Source: Stackebrandtia albiflava
Lineage (GTDB): Bacteria; Actinomycetota; Actinomycetes; Mycobacteriales; Micromonosporaceae
Assembly (NCBI RefSeq): GCF_007994225.1
Contig: NZ_VLLL01000005.1
Coordinates: 1,287,142-1,351,141 of the forward strand
DNA: 64,000 bases
Direction: 5' to 3'
Position numbers and translations under genes: made by a program. Within the stretch, counting starts at the first letter, position 1. The number at the start of each line of letters is the position of its first letter. The notes below the pieces were generated by a model. That model saw only the letters and a list, made by a program, of their open reading frames with translations, made no database searches and was not told the origin of the DNA. Below, piece after piece: positions 39,051 to 47,289 of this stretch.

Positions 39051-40580
39051 ATGACCGCGACCGTCATCGTCATCGGCGCCGGCCCGGTCGGACAGACCAG
39101 CGCCCTGCTGCTGGCCCGATGGGGCCTCGACGTGACACTCCTCGACGCCGCCCCCGGCCGCACGGCTACCGGATCACGCTCGATCTGCCAACAACGCGAC
39201 GTCCTCGACATCTGGAGCCACATCGGAGCCCGCGCGGCCACCACCGAAGGGCTCACCTGGACCACCGCCAAGACCTACCACCGGGGCCGACCGATCCACA
39301 GCGCCACCTTCCCCGCCACCACCGGCACACCCCCCTTCGTCAACCTCTCCCAGTCCCGCACCGAGACGATCCTCGACGGACTCATCGCCGCTCAACCCCG
39401 CATTACCGTCCACTGGGACCACCCCGTCACCGACGTCGCCGAGACCGGCCACACCGTCACCGTCACCACACCCCACGGCACCCACCACGGCGACTACGCC
39501 GTCCTGGCCACCGGCGCACACGGCAGAACACTCCGCGAACGACTCGGCATCGACTTCCCCGGCACCAGCTACGACGACGTGTTCCTCATCACCGACGTCG
39601 CCGCCGACCTCGACCACCCCGACGAACGGCACTTCCACTTCGACCCGCCCGGAAGCCCCGCCCGGCAGACCCTCATCCACCCCTGCCCCGGCGGCACATA
39701 CCGGATCGACTGGCAACTCGACCCGCGACACCGCACCGTCTCACCACCGGACCTGCGGCGACTCGTGCGCGCCGCCACCGGAACCGACCGGTTCCGCATA
39801 CTGTGGAGCACCACCTACCGGTTCCACTCCCGCGTGGCCACCCGCATGGCCACCGGTCGAGTGCTCCTGGCAGGCGACGCCGCGCACCTCTACGCCCCCT
39901 TCGGGGCACGCGGCCTCAACTCCGGCATCCCGGACGCGGAGAACCTGGCCTGGAAGATCGCCGCCCACGCACACGGCTGGGCCCACCCGGACATCCTCGA
40001 CAGTTACCACCGGGAACGGCACGCCGCCGCGCGGGAGAACCAGGAGGTCGTCGACACCACGATGCGATTCCTCACCCCGCACACCGACGCGCAGCGTCAC
40101 CACCGCGAGCAGGTGCTGCGGGCCGCCCACACCGACCCCGACGCCGCCCGGCACATCGACTCCGGCCGCTTCGCCGAACCGTACTGGTACCCGGAGTCGC
40201 CACTTCACACCGCCGCACCGCACCGGCCGCCCGGTGACCGGCCGCCCAAGGGCGGGACCGCCACCACCGCGCCCGGCGCCATCCTGCCCGACCCGCCGGA
40301 GGGCACACCCTCCCTACGGCCCAGAGTCCGCGGAAGGTTCACCCTCATCACCCGCGACCACGCCGACACCACCTGGTTCCACCGCACCACCGACGCACCC
40401 ACCGCCCACATCGCACTCTGCGACGTGGACCCCACCGGCCACGCCGCCGACCACCTCGGCATCCGGCCGGGCGAGGCATGGCTCACCCGGCCCGACGCCC
40501 ACCTCGCCGCCACCATCGACACGGCCGGCCCCGCCGACGTCGCCCGAGCCGTCAGGACCGCGCTCGCTCATCCGGACTGA
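39051..40580 (+). CDS. FAD-dependent aromatic hydroxylase (PheA/TfdB-like)
   Basis: A 509-aa class A flavin monooxygenase. Dinucleotide-binding VIVIGAGPVGQTSALLLARWG, the second FAD motif GRVLLAGDAAHLYAPFGARGLNSGIPDAENLAWK, and a C-terminal thioredoxin-like domain from about residue 400. Enzymes of this class hydroxylate phenols or polyketide aromatics using NAD(P)H and oxygen. Substrate unknown. Directly follows the MBL gene (1-nt gap), with a hydrolase remnant behind it, suggesting a degraded small catabolic operon. Confidence 0.9.
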   Translation: MTATVIVIGAGPVGQTSALLLARWGLDVTLLDAAPGRTATGSRSICQQRDVLDIWSHIGARAATTEGLTWTTAKTYHRGRPIHSATFPATTGTPPFVNLSQSRTETILDGLIAAQPRITVHWDHPVTDVAETGHTVTVTTPHGTHHGDYAVLATGAHGRTLRERLGIDFPGTSYDDVFLITDVAADLDHPDERHFHFDPPGSPARQTLIHPCPGGTYRIDWQLDPRHRTVSPPDLRRLVRAATGTDRFRILWSTTYRFHSRVATRMATGRVLLAGDAAHLYAPFGARGLNSGIPDAENLAWKIAAHAHGWAHPDILDSYHRERHAAARENQEVVDTTMRFLTPHTDAQRHHREQVLRAAHTDPDAARHIDSGRFAEPYWYPESPLHTAAPHRPPGDRPPKGGTATTAPGAILPDPPEGTPSLRPRVRGRFTLITRDHADTTWFHRTTDAPTAHIALCDVDPTGHAADHLGIRPGEAWLTRPDAHLAATIDTAGPADVARAVRTALAHPD

Positions 40581-40625
40581 CCCGCGCCGGAGGCCGTCGC
40601 GTCGCACCAGGTCCGCTCAAGAGGA

Positions 40626-40907
40626 GGGTCGCAACCGCGACAGGTACGCGTCGACGGCCTCCACCGCCTGGGCCACCTCCTGGCCGACGACACGTTGCGG
40701 GAGATCACCGTCCCGACCCACCTACTACTGGGCGGCCGGTCCCGGCTCTACGACTCGCACGCCCTGGCCGCGCGGGCCGACCGGCTGCTACCCGACCTGA
40801 CCACCTACGTCGAACCCGACGGCGGTCACGGTTTCGGATACGACGACCCCGAGTCGCTTGCGACACGGGTGCTCACCTTCATCGACCACCACGACCCCCG
40901 CCCCTGA
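40626..40907 (+). pseudogene. C-terminal remnant of an alpha/beta hydrolase
   Basis: The frame reads HRLGHLLADDTLREITVPTH, LLLGGRS, then EPDGGHGFGYDDPESLATRV and a stop. This is the C-terminal third of an alpha/beta hydrolase, with the acid loop and the catalytic His (GGHGF). The nucleophile elbow and N-terminal two thirds are absent, and the 5' side runs into unrelated sequence after the monooxygenase stop. Only a TTG at 40695 could start it. Probably a decayed third gene of the MBL/monooxygenase set. Confidence 0.65.
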
Positions 40908-40917
40908 CATCGCGGCC

Positions 40918-41685
40918 TCACTTCTTCGGGCCGATGAACTCGTCCAACAGCGCTACCGCTTCCCGTGTCGCCACCGAGATGGAATTGCGTCGATTGAACC
41001 GCCAGGCGGCCCCGACTCGATCCAACGTTTCACCGCACAACCGGAGGATGTCGGAGGACTCGTTGGCGAAGAAGTACCGGGGATACTCGTACACCTTCTC
41101 ACCACGGGTGACTCGATTCACGGAGCGGCAACCGTCGGCATGTATCAGTCCACGCAGGAATGGCCTGGGATGCGTCGCGACCAACTCCTCCTGCCAGTCG
41201 GCCAGCACGATCCTGCGGGTGTGCTTCATGCCGGGGCCGTGCTGTGGGAACAGACACGTCCAATGGCGGTGATACGCACAGACGGCTGTGCAACCGCGCT
41301 TGGGCGCCAGGTGGACGCTGCGTCCCAGCGTTCGCAGTATCGCGGAACGACACTCATCGATGATCCCGACGTGGGATGAAGTGCAGTAGATGCGCAGCAC
41401 GGTGTTCCTGTCGGTCACGACGATGTGTCCGTCGCCGAGATACTGCCCGAGCAGGTAGCAGTATGTCGCGGCGTCCGCCGGGATCGTGGGTGTCGACAGG
41501 CACCGAGGGCATTCCGGCATGGTGTGATGCGACAGAGGTGCGAGCAGGCCGGCCGCCCTATCCAGATGCAACCAGTATCCGACCGTGCCGTAGGGCACGC
41601 CCATCTGCTTCGCGATCTCGCGGTTCGTGAATCCGTCACTGGACAACCGGCGGCATTGGACACGCTGGGCAGAATGGGACGCCAT
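40918..41685 (-). CDS. LAGLIDADG-type homing-endonuclease-like protein with N-terminal HTH
   Basis: A 255-aa protein. Residues about 15-45 form a helix-turn-helix (GFTNREIAKQMGVPYGTVGYWLH), then a CPRC Cys pair. Two LAGLIDADG-like helices follow: YLLGQYLGDGHI near residue 77 and FLRGLIHADGCR near 178, each with the acidic residue needed for metal binding. That is a free-standing homing endonuclease or a regulator derived from one. ATG 41685 chosen; a longer reading would run into the tRNA. Its start lies 55 bp from the 3' end of the tRNA, and both are on the same strand. Confidence 0.8.
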   Translation of the reverse strand: MASHSAQRVQCRRLSSDGFTNREIAKQMGVPYGTVGYWLHLDRAAGLLAPLSHHTMPECPRCLSTPTIPADAATYCYLLGQYLGDGHIVVTDRNTVLRIYCTSSHVGIIDECRSAILRTLGRSVHLAPKRGCTAVCAYHRHWTCLFPQHGPGMKHTRRIVLADWQEELVATHPRPFLRGLIHADGCRSVNRVTRGEKVYEYPRYFFANESSDILRLCGETLDRVGAAWRFNRRNSISVATREAVALLDEFIGPKK

Positions 41686-41739
41686 TCCGTCACCATCCGT
41701 CACGGGTATGACGATTCCGGTGGAGGTGGGTGCTGTCGG

Positions 41740-41814
41740 TGCCCTGGGTGGGATTCGAACCCACACTGTATGGTGTTTGAGACCATTGTCTACTGCCAGT
41801 TGGACTACCAGGGC
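41740..41814 (-). tRNA. tRNA with CAA anticodon (Leu), short variable loop
   Basis: Complete 75-nt cloverleaf: acceptor GCCCTGG/CCAGGGC, D stem GTC/GAC with a 12-nt loop containing GG, anticodon stem ATGGT/ACCAT with loop CTCAAAC (anticodon CAA, reads UUG), variable loop ACAGT, T arm GTGGG-TTCGAAT-CCCAC and discriminator A. CCA is not encoded. Leucine tRNAs normally have a long variable arm; this one has five bases. The A73 discriminator fits leucine. Confidence 0.93.
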
Positions 41815-42128
41815 TTATTCAATTTGGTCGATGCGGTCCGCCGCATCGCTCGCCTGCCGCCTCACCGTCACGGATGGCCGTGACCGCCGGTCGGAGCACG
41901 GTCATCATAGCGAGCCGCCGGGAGCGTCGATCGCCAGCCTCCGCCGTTTCAGGATACGGATCGGCCGCCGCGCCGCCACCGGATATCCCCGGCCGTGGCG
42001 GCGTCCGCACCACCACCGGTTCGGTGGTCCGTGCCCTCACCCGCCACCGGCTGACCGGTTACGCTTTCATTTCGCGTGTGCACGGTCGTCGGGCACACGA
42101 CCTCCCGACATGTGAGAAAGGTGCCACG
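41815..42128. other. Divergent spacer between the tRNA and the ANTAR regulator
   Basis: A 314-bp region with no ORF I trust. It must hold the tRNA promoter (leftward; the AT-rich stretch at 41815-41830 is the likely -10 area) and the regulator promoter (TACGCT at 42060-42065 is a candidate -10). Neither has a clear -35. Confidence 0.4.
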
Positions 42129-42752
42129 GTGATGACGGGCAACGCCGAGACCGCGCGCCGCCGGGTGTTGATCGCCGAGGACGAGGGGCTGATCCGCCTC
42201 GACCTCGCCGAGATGCTGACCGAGGAGGGCTACGAGGTCGTCGCCGAGGCCGGCGACGGTGAGACCGCCGTGCGGCTGGCCGAGGAGAAGCGCCCGGACC
42301 TGGTGATCTGCGACATCCAGATGCCGATCATGGACGGCCTGCAGGCGGCCGAGAAGATCGTCGCCGCGCGGATCGCCCCCGTGGTCATCCTCACCGCGTT
42401 CAGCCAGCGGGATCTCATCGCCCGCGCCCAGAGCGCCGGCGCGATGGCGTACCTCGTCAAGCCGTTCCAGAAGAGTGACCTGGTCCCGGCGATCGAGCTG
42501 TCCCTCGCCCGGTTCGCCGAGATGGTGGCGTTGGAGCGGGAGGTCGAGAGCCTCTCGGAACGGTTGGAGATCCGTAAGCTCGTCGACCGTGCCAAGGGTC
42601 TACTCATGACGAGGTACGGCATGTCGGAGCCGGACGCCTTCCGGTGGATCCAGCGTGCCGCGATGGACCACCGGTTGTCGATGCGTGACGTGGCTGTCCG
42701 CATCATCGAGGAGTCGCAGCCCGCGGACGCCTCGGGGGAGCCCGCCGGCTGA
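42129..42752 (+). CDS. ANTAR-domain response regulator (PdtaR-like)
   Basis: A 207-aa two-component regulator. The receiver domain has the acidic pair AEDEGLIRLD, the phospho-acceptor Asp in VICDIQMPIMDG, Thr in VILTAFS and the Lys in YLVKPF. The C-terminal ANTAR domain (LEIRKLVDRAKGLLMTRYGMSEPDAFRWIQRAAM) binds paired hairpins in nascent RNA to prevent termination. This matches M. tuberculosis PdtaR (Rv1626). I chose GTG 42129 because AAAGG lies 7 nt upstream; ATG 42132 is the alternative. No partner kinase is present here. Confidence 0.92.
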   Translation: MMTGNAETARRRVLIAEDEGLIRLDLAEMLTEEGYEVVAEAGDGETAVRLAEEKRPDLVICDIQMPIMDGLQAAEKIVAARIAPVVILTAFSQRDLIARAQSAGAMAYLVKPFQKSDLVPAIELSLARFAEMVALEREVESLSERLEIRKLVDRAKGLLMTRYGMSEPDAFRWIQRAAMDHRLSMRDVAVRIIEESQPADASGEPAG

Positions 42753-42808
42753 CCGGACGGCCGGCGCCCCACCCCGTGTGATGCGGGTCGCCTCAATGCC
42801 GCGACTTG

Positions 42809-42858
42809 GTAACAGCTTGGCAACGGTGGTCTTGGGGCTGCCGTCGCCTGGGTATGAT
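42809..42858 (+). promoter_or_regulatory. liv operon promoter with GlnR-like box
   Basis: TATGAT at 42853-42858 is a strong -10; the -35 is weak (CTTGGG at 42831, 16-bp spacer). GTAAC-AGCTTG-GCAAC at 42809-42824 fits the actinobacterial GlnR pattern GTnAC-N6-GAAAC with one mismatch and sits just upstream of the -35, where an activator would bind. This suggests nitrogen control of amino-acid uptake. Confidence 0.5.
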
Positions 42859-42911
42859 CCCGGACACGTTTGCACTCGAACCTGTCCGTTCGTACCCCTA
42901 CAGGAGCCCCG

Positions 42912-44294
42912 TTGCGAAGATTCGCGGTATCGCTGTGTGCCTTGGTGGGCGCACTGTTCGCCTTGTTGAGTCTGGGGGCCACGGCCGCCTGGGCGGAGGG
43001 CGAGCAGGGTTTCAAAGGCGTGTTGGAGAACAAGGACGCCGGCGACGAGCCCGTGCCCGGTGTGACGTTGCGTGTCTTCGACGCCGAGGACAACGAGGTC
43101 GTCACCGCCGAGTCGGCGGACGACGGCAGTTGGGAGGCGCTGGTCCCCGAGGCCGGCGACTACCGGGTGGAGTTGGACGCCTCGACGCTTCCGGACGGCC
43201 TGGTGGTGCGTACGGGTCGTACCTCCACGGACCTGCTGCGAGTGGACGAGGGCCAGGTGCGCAACGCGTTGTTCCCGCTGGGCACGAGCGTGACGACGCC
43301 GGGCGGGGACGCCCCCGAGGGTGAGGAGACGGCCGAGGAGTCGACCACACCGGAGGAGGAGTGTGTCGTCGACGAGGAGACCGGTGAGGAGATCTGCGGG
43401 GGTGGCAGCGGCTGGCTGGGCCAGTGGGGCAACGTCATCTACAACGGTCTGCACTTCGGGTTGATCATCGGCCTGGCGGCGGTGGGCCTGTCGCTGATCT
43501 TCGGGACCATGGGCCTGACGAACTTCGCGCACGGCGAGCTGGTGACCTTCGGCGGCGCGGCGACCTACATCATCAACGTGAGTGTCGGGTTGCCGGTGTT
43601 GGTGGCGATTCCGGCGGCGGTGCTGTTGGGCGGCCTGTTCGGTTGGGCGCAGGACAGGTACTTCTGGGGCTGGCTGCGAAAGCGCGGCACCGGCCTGGTG
43701 ACGATGATGATCATCTCGATCGGTGTGGCGCTGGCGCTGCGTTACCTGATCAACTTCATCATGGGGCCGAACACCGAGCGGTACACCGACTACGTGCGGC
43801 AGGCATCGATCGACCTCGGGTTGTTCCAGGCGACGCCGAAGAAACTCATCGTGGACGCGGTGGCCATCACCGCGGTGGTGATCGTCGGCCTGGTGCTCAT
43901 GTACACCCGCGTCGGTAAGGCCATCCGGGCGGTGGCGGACAACCCGTCGCTGGCGGCGGCCTCGGGCATCAACGTCGACCGGGTGATCCGGTGGGTGTGG
44001 ATGGCGGGTGCGGCCCTGGCGGCGTTGGCGGGCGCCTCGTTGGCGTTGGACCGCGGTGTCAAGTTCGACATGGGCATGCAGTTGTTGTTGTTGATCTTCG
44101 CCGCGGTCGTCCTGGGTGGTCTGGGCACGGCGTTCGGCGCGATCGTGGGCGCCCTGATCATCGGCGTCTTCACACAGGTGTCGACCGTGTGGATGGAGCC
44201 GCAGTTGAAGTACGTCGGTGCGCTCGTGGTGCTGATCGTGGTCCTGCTGTTCAGGCCACAGGGCATTCTCGGTCGTCGTGAGCGGATCGGATAA
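42912..44294 (+). CDS. livH: Branched-chain amino-acid ABC permease LivH with N-terminal extracellular domain
   Basis: A 460-aa fusion. A signal-like helix (residues about 5-30, ending AAWAEG) leads into a CarboxypepD_reg/CNA-B-like beta-sandwich (PGVTLRVFDAEDNEVVTAES...DYRVELDASTLPDGL) and an acidic linker with a Cys pair. The LivH permease from about residue 165 (HFGLIIGLAAVGLSLIFGTMGLTNFAHGE... ) has the family signature and eight helices. LivH normally starts directly at the permease. TTG start chosen because AGGAG lies 5 nt upstream. First gene of livHMGF. Confidence 0.9.
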   Translation: MRRFAVSLCALVGALFALLSLGATAAWAEGEQGFKGVLENKDAGDEPVPGVTLRVFDAEDNEVVTAESADDGSWEALVPEAGDYRVELDASTLPDGLVVRTGRTSTDLLRVDEGQVRNALFPLGTSVTTPGGDAPEGEETAEESTTPEEECVVDEETGEEICGGGSGWLGQWGNVIYNGLHFGLIIGLAAVGLSLIFGTMGLTNFAHGELVTFGGAATYIINVSVGLPVLVAIPAAVLLGGLFGWAQDRYFWGWLRKRGTGLVTMMIISIGVALALRYLINFIMGPNTERYTDYVRQASIDLGLFQATPKKLIVDAVAITAVVIVGLVLMYTRVGKAIRAVADNPSLAAASGINVDRVIRWVWMAGAALAALAGASLALDRGVKFDMGMQLLLLIFAAVVLGGLGTAFGAIVGALIIGVFTQVSTVWMEPQLKYVGALVVLIVVLLFRPQGILGRRERIG

Positions 44295-44309
44295 GGGTGG
44301 AGTAGCGCG

Positions 44310-45314
44310 ATGGACTTTCTTCAGATCCTCTCCAGTGCGTTGCAACAGGCCCTCGGGCCGACGATGTTGGCCTACGCGATCTGCGCGATCGGTTTGAACA
44401 TCCACTTCGGGTACGCGGGCCTGTTGAACTTCGGTCAGGCCGGTTTCGCGGCGGTCGCCGCGTACGGTCTGGCGATCTCGGTGGCCTACCTGGGCCTGTC
44501 GTTCTGGTTGAGTCTCCTGATCGGTCTCGCGGGCGCCGTCGTGCTGGCGTTGCTTCTGGGTGTGCCGACACTGCGGTTGCGCGCCGACTATCTGGCGATC
44601 GTGACGATCGCGGCGGCGGAGATCATCCGAAGGCTGGGACGTTCCACGACCTTCAGCGACTACACCGGTGGTTCGGACGGGACGCGCCCGATCGGCAGCT
44701 TCAACGACAGCTTCGTGGCGTTGAATCCGTTCCCGCAGGGTTGGTCGCTCGACCTGGGGATCATCCGTTTCACGCGGGCGGACGCCTGGGTGATGCTGGT
44801 GGGCTGGGCGCTGGTGGCGTTCTGCCTGCTGGTGATGTTCCTGGCGATGCGCAGCCCGTGGGGCCGGGTCCTCAAGGGCATCCGGGAGGACGAGGAGGCG
44901 GTGCGCAGCCTGGGCAAGAACGTGTTCTCGTACAAGATGCAGGCGCTGGTGTTGGGTGGCCTGTTCGGTGCCCTGGGCGGCTTCGTCTTCGCGCTGGCGA
45001 GGGACAACGTCCAACCCGACACGTTCTCCACGGAGTTGACGTTCTACTGCTACGTCATGTTGATCCTGGGTGGCGCGGCGCGGCTGTTCGGGCCGCTGCT
45101 GGGCGCGATGCTGTTCTGGTTCCTCTACAACTTCCTGGTGGGGACCCTCAACGATCTGGCCGGTTTGCAGGTGTTGCCGACCTGGCTGCTGACCACGACG
45201 AAGTCGGGTCCGCTGGTGTACGTCCTGATGGGCTTGGGCATGGTGCTGTTGCTCATCTATCGGCCGCAGGGAATCCTGGGTGACAAGAGGGAGTTGAGTC
45301 TGGATGTCCGGTGA
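44310..45314 (+). CDS. livM: Branched-chain amino-acid ABC permease LivM
   Basis: A 334-aa permease with about nine helices. AYAICAIGLNIHFGYAGLLNFGQAGFAAVAAYGLA and the cytoplasmic EAA-like loop GRVLKGIREDEEAVRSLGKNVFSYK are typical of LivM. It pairs with LivH to form the channel. It begins 16 nt after livH and overlaps livG by 11 nt. Confidence 0.94.
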   Translation: MDFLQILSSALQQALGPTMLAYAICAIGLNIHFGYAGLLNFGQAGFAAVAAYGLAISVAYLGLSFWLSLLIGLAGAVVLALLLGVPTLRLRADYLAIVTIAAAEIIRRLGRSTTFSDYTGGSDGTRPIGSFNDSFVALNPFPQGWSLDLGIIRFTRADAWVMLVGWALVAFCLLVMFLAMRSPWGRVLKGIREDEEAVRSLGKNVFSYKMQALVLGGLFGALGGFVFALARDNVQPDTFSTELTFYCYVMLILGGAARLFGPLLGAMLFWFLYNFLVGTLNDLAGLQVLPTWLLTTTKSGPLVYVLMGLGMVLLLIYRPQGILGDKRELSLDVR

Positions 45315-46194
45315 GGAATCCACCGCCTCGGGGGCCGTCGCGGGTACCGCCGCGGGCCCGTTGGCGGGAGTGGCCGCGCAGCCCGGTGTGCCGAAGCCGG
45401 ATGCGATTCTGGTGGCAGACGGCGTGACGCGGTCCTTCGGTGGCCTGCGCGCGGTGGACGTGGCGCACCTGGAGGTGCAGCGGGGCGCGATCACGGCGTT
45501 GATCGGCCCCAACGGTGCCGGCAAGACGACGTTGTTCAACCTGCTGACCGGTTTCGACCGGCCCGACTCGGGCGAGTGGTCGTTCGACGGCCGGTCGTTG
45601 GCGGGTCGCCGGGCGCACCAGGTGGCGCGTAGCGGCATGGTGCGGACGTTCCAGCTCACGAAGGCGTTGTCCCGGATGACGGTCCTGGACAACATGCGAC
45701 TGGGCGCGATGGGCCAGGCCGGCGAGAGCTTCTGGCGCGGCCTGATTCCGCCGCTGTGGGCGGGCCAGGAGAAGGAGAACACGGCGCGTGCCATGGACCT
45801 GCTGCGGCGGTTCAAACTGGACGCGAAGTGCCACGAGTACGCCGGAAGCCTGTCGGGTGGCCAGCGGAAACTCCTGGAGATGGCACGTGCGTTGATGGCG
45901 CAGCCGACGATGGTGATGCTCGACGAGCCGATGGCGGGTGTGAACCCGGCGTTGACGCAGTCGCTGCTCGGCCATGTCAAGGAGTTGCGTGAGGAGGGCA
46001 TGACCGTCCTCTTCGTGGAGCACGACATGGACATGGTCCACGACATCAGTGACTGGGTCGTGGTGATGGGGCAGGGCCGGGTGATCGCCGAGGGCACCCC
46101 GGACTCGGTCATGGCCGACCCCGAGGTGATCGACGCCTACCTGGGAAAGCACCACGACGACGTGGCGACGGATTCGAGTGAGGGTGATTCCTGA
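45304..46194 (+). CDS. livG: Branched-chain amino-acid ABC ATPase LivG
   Basis: A 296-aa ATP-binding subunit. Walker A GPNGAGKTTLFN, signature LSGGQRKLLEMAR, Walker B MVMLDEPMAGVNP and switch His (FVEHDMDMV). An N-terminal Ala/Gly-rich extension of about 35 residues precedes the domain. Overlaps livM and livF. Confidence 0.95.
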   Translation: MSGEESTASGAVAGTAAGPLAGVAAQPGVPKPDAILVADGVTRSFGGLRAVDVAHLEVQRGAITALIGPNGAGKTTLFNLLTGFDRPDSGEWSFDGRSLAGRRAHQVARSGMVRTFQLTKALSRMTVLDNMRLGAMGQAGESFWRGLIPPLWAGQEKENTARAMDLLRRFKLDAKCHEYAGSLSGGQRKLLEMARALMAQPTMVMLDEPMAGVNPALTQSLLGHVKELREEGMTVLFVEHDMDMVHDISDWVVVMGQGRVIAEGTPDSVMADPEVIDAYLGKHHDDVATDSSEGDS

Positions 46195-47027
46195 TGAGCC
46201 GGGATGAGTCGGTTCCCGACAAGGGACTGTCGCAGGCGGACCTGGAGGACGACACCGCCGGGGTCGAGGTGGTGGACCGGTCGGCGCACGTCGCGGGTTC
46301 GCAGGGCGCGTTGCTGGTGGCGGACGAGTTGTTCGCGGGCTACTCGACGGACGTGGACATCCTGCACGGCGCCGACCTGTACGCGGCCGAGGGCGAGTTG
46401 GTGGGCATCATCGGCCCCAACGGCGCCGGGAAGTCGACGTTGCTCAAGTCGCTGTTCGGGATGGTGCGGGTGCGCAGGGGCCGGGTGACGCTGGCCGGTG
46501 AGGAGATCACCAACTTCAAGGCGCACGCGCTGGTGCCGCGTGGCGTGGGCTTCGTTCCCCAGACGAACAACGTGTTCGCGCAACTGACCATCGAGGAGAA
46601 CCTGGAGATGGGCACGTTCCTGCGGCCCAAGCGGTTCGCCGAGCGGTTCGGTTTCGTGACGGAGTTGTTCCCGACGCTGGCCGACCGCCGTAAGCAGCGG
46701 GCGGGCTCGCTGTCGGGCGGTGAGCGGCAGATGGTGGCGATGGCGCGTGCGTTGATGATGGAGCCGTCGGTCCTGCTGCTGGACGAGCCGTCGGCGGGCC
46801 TGTCGCCGATGATGCAGGACGAGGTCTTCGCGCAGACCAAACGGATCAACTCCGCCGGCGTGACGGTGGTGATGGTGGAGCAGAACGCCCGCCGGTGTCT
46901 TCAGATCTGCGACCGCGGCTACGTGTTGGATCAGGGCCGCAACGCGTACTCGGCGTCGGGTACCGACCTGGTGAACGACCCGAAGGTCATCGAGTTGTAC
47001 CTGGGGACGTTGGCGCGGGTGCGCTGA
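46194..47027 (+). CDS. livF: Branched-chain amino-acid ABC ATPase LivF
   Basis: A 277-aa ATPase: LVADELFAGYSTDVDILHG, Walker A GPNGAGKSTLLKS, signature LSGGERQMVAMAR and Walker B VLLLDEPSAGLSP. The N-terminus has about 40 extra acidic residues. The ATG overlaps the livG stop (TGATG). With LivG it powers uptake of leucine, isoleucine and valine. A MITE-like element begins 14 bp downstream. Confidence 0.95.
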   Translation: MSRDESVPDKGLSQADLEDDTAGVEVVDRSAHVAGSQGALLVADELFAGYSTDVDILHGADLYAAEGELVGIIGPNGAGKSTLLKSLFGMVRVRRGRVTLAGEEITNFKAHALVPRGVGFVPQTNNVFAQLTIEENLEMGTFLRPKRFAERFGFVTELFPTLADRRKQRAGSLSGGERQMVAMARALMMEPSVLLLDEPSAGLSPMMQDEVFAQTKRINSAGVTVVMVEQNARRCLQICDRGYVLDQGRNAYSASGTDLVNDPKVIELYLGTLARVR

Positions 47028-47040
47028 GTCCTACACACTT

Positions 47041-47206
47041 AGAGGCTGTCTTCAAACCTACTGTTCTACTGCGCGACGACCGGTCGGCGCCTCGCGGCGT
47101 TGTCGAAGGCCCTGCGTACAACACCGGTACGCAGGGCCTTCTCCGCCTTGCGAATGCACTCGACCGGACCGCCGCTCGCCACGAACGAGGTTCAAGGACA
47201 GCCTCT
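47041..47206. mobile_element. 166-bp MITE-like element
   Basis: Terminal inverted repeats AGAGGCTGTCTTCAAACCT (47041-47059) and its near complement (47188-47206) match at 16 of 19 positions; the outer ten bases AGAGGCTGTC are identical. The GAGGCTGTC end resembles IS5-like transposon ends I recall from actinobacteria. An internal perfect 15-bp hairpin (47105-47119 with 47127-47141) is present. No transposase fits, so it would move only in trans. Flanks give no clean target duplication (TTA versus TTTA at best). Confidence 0.65.
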
Positions 47207-47210
47207 TTAA

Positions 47211-47240
47211 GGGACCCGGGCCGACATCGGCCCGGGTCCC
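47211..47240. terminator. Hairpin terminator after livF
   Basis: GGGACCCGGGCCGA (47211-47224) pairs with TCGGCCCGGGTCCC (47227-47240), a perfect 14-bp stem. Confidence 0.75.
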
Positions 47241-47289
47241 TCCGTATGTGTGACCGGCCCGGCCGGGGCACGCGTCCGGTGCGAAGACG

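Noticed and set aside
36908-41740. Integrative element with att sites at the CAA tRNA
   Set aside because: I found no copy of the tRNA 3' end to the left and no integrase, so only a compositional anomaly is reported.
42600-46112. 1170-codon open frame on the minus strand across livHMG
   Set aside because: It spans four well-supported forward genes and has Gln/His/Arg-rich shadow composition.
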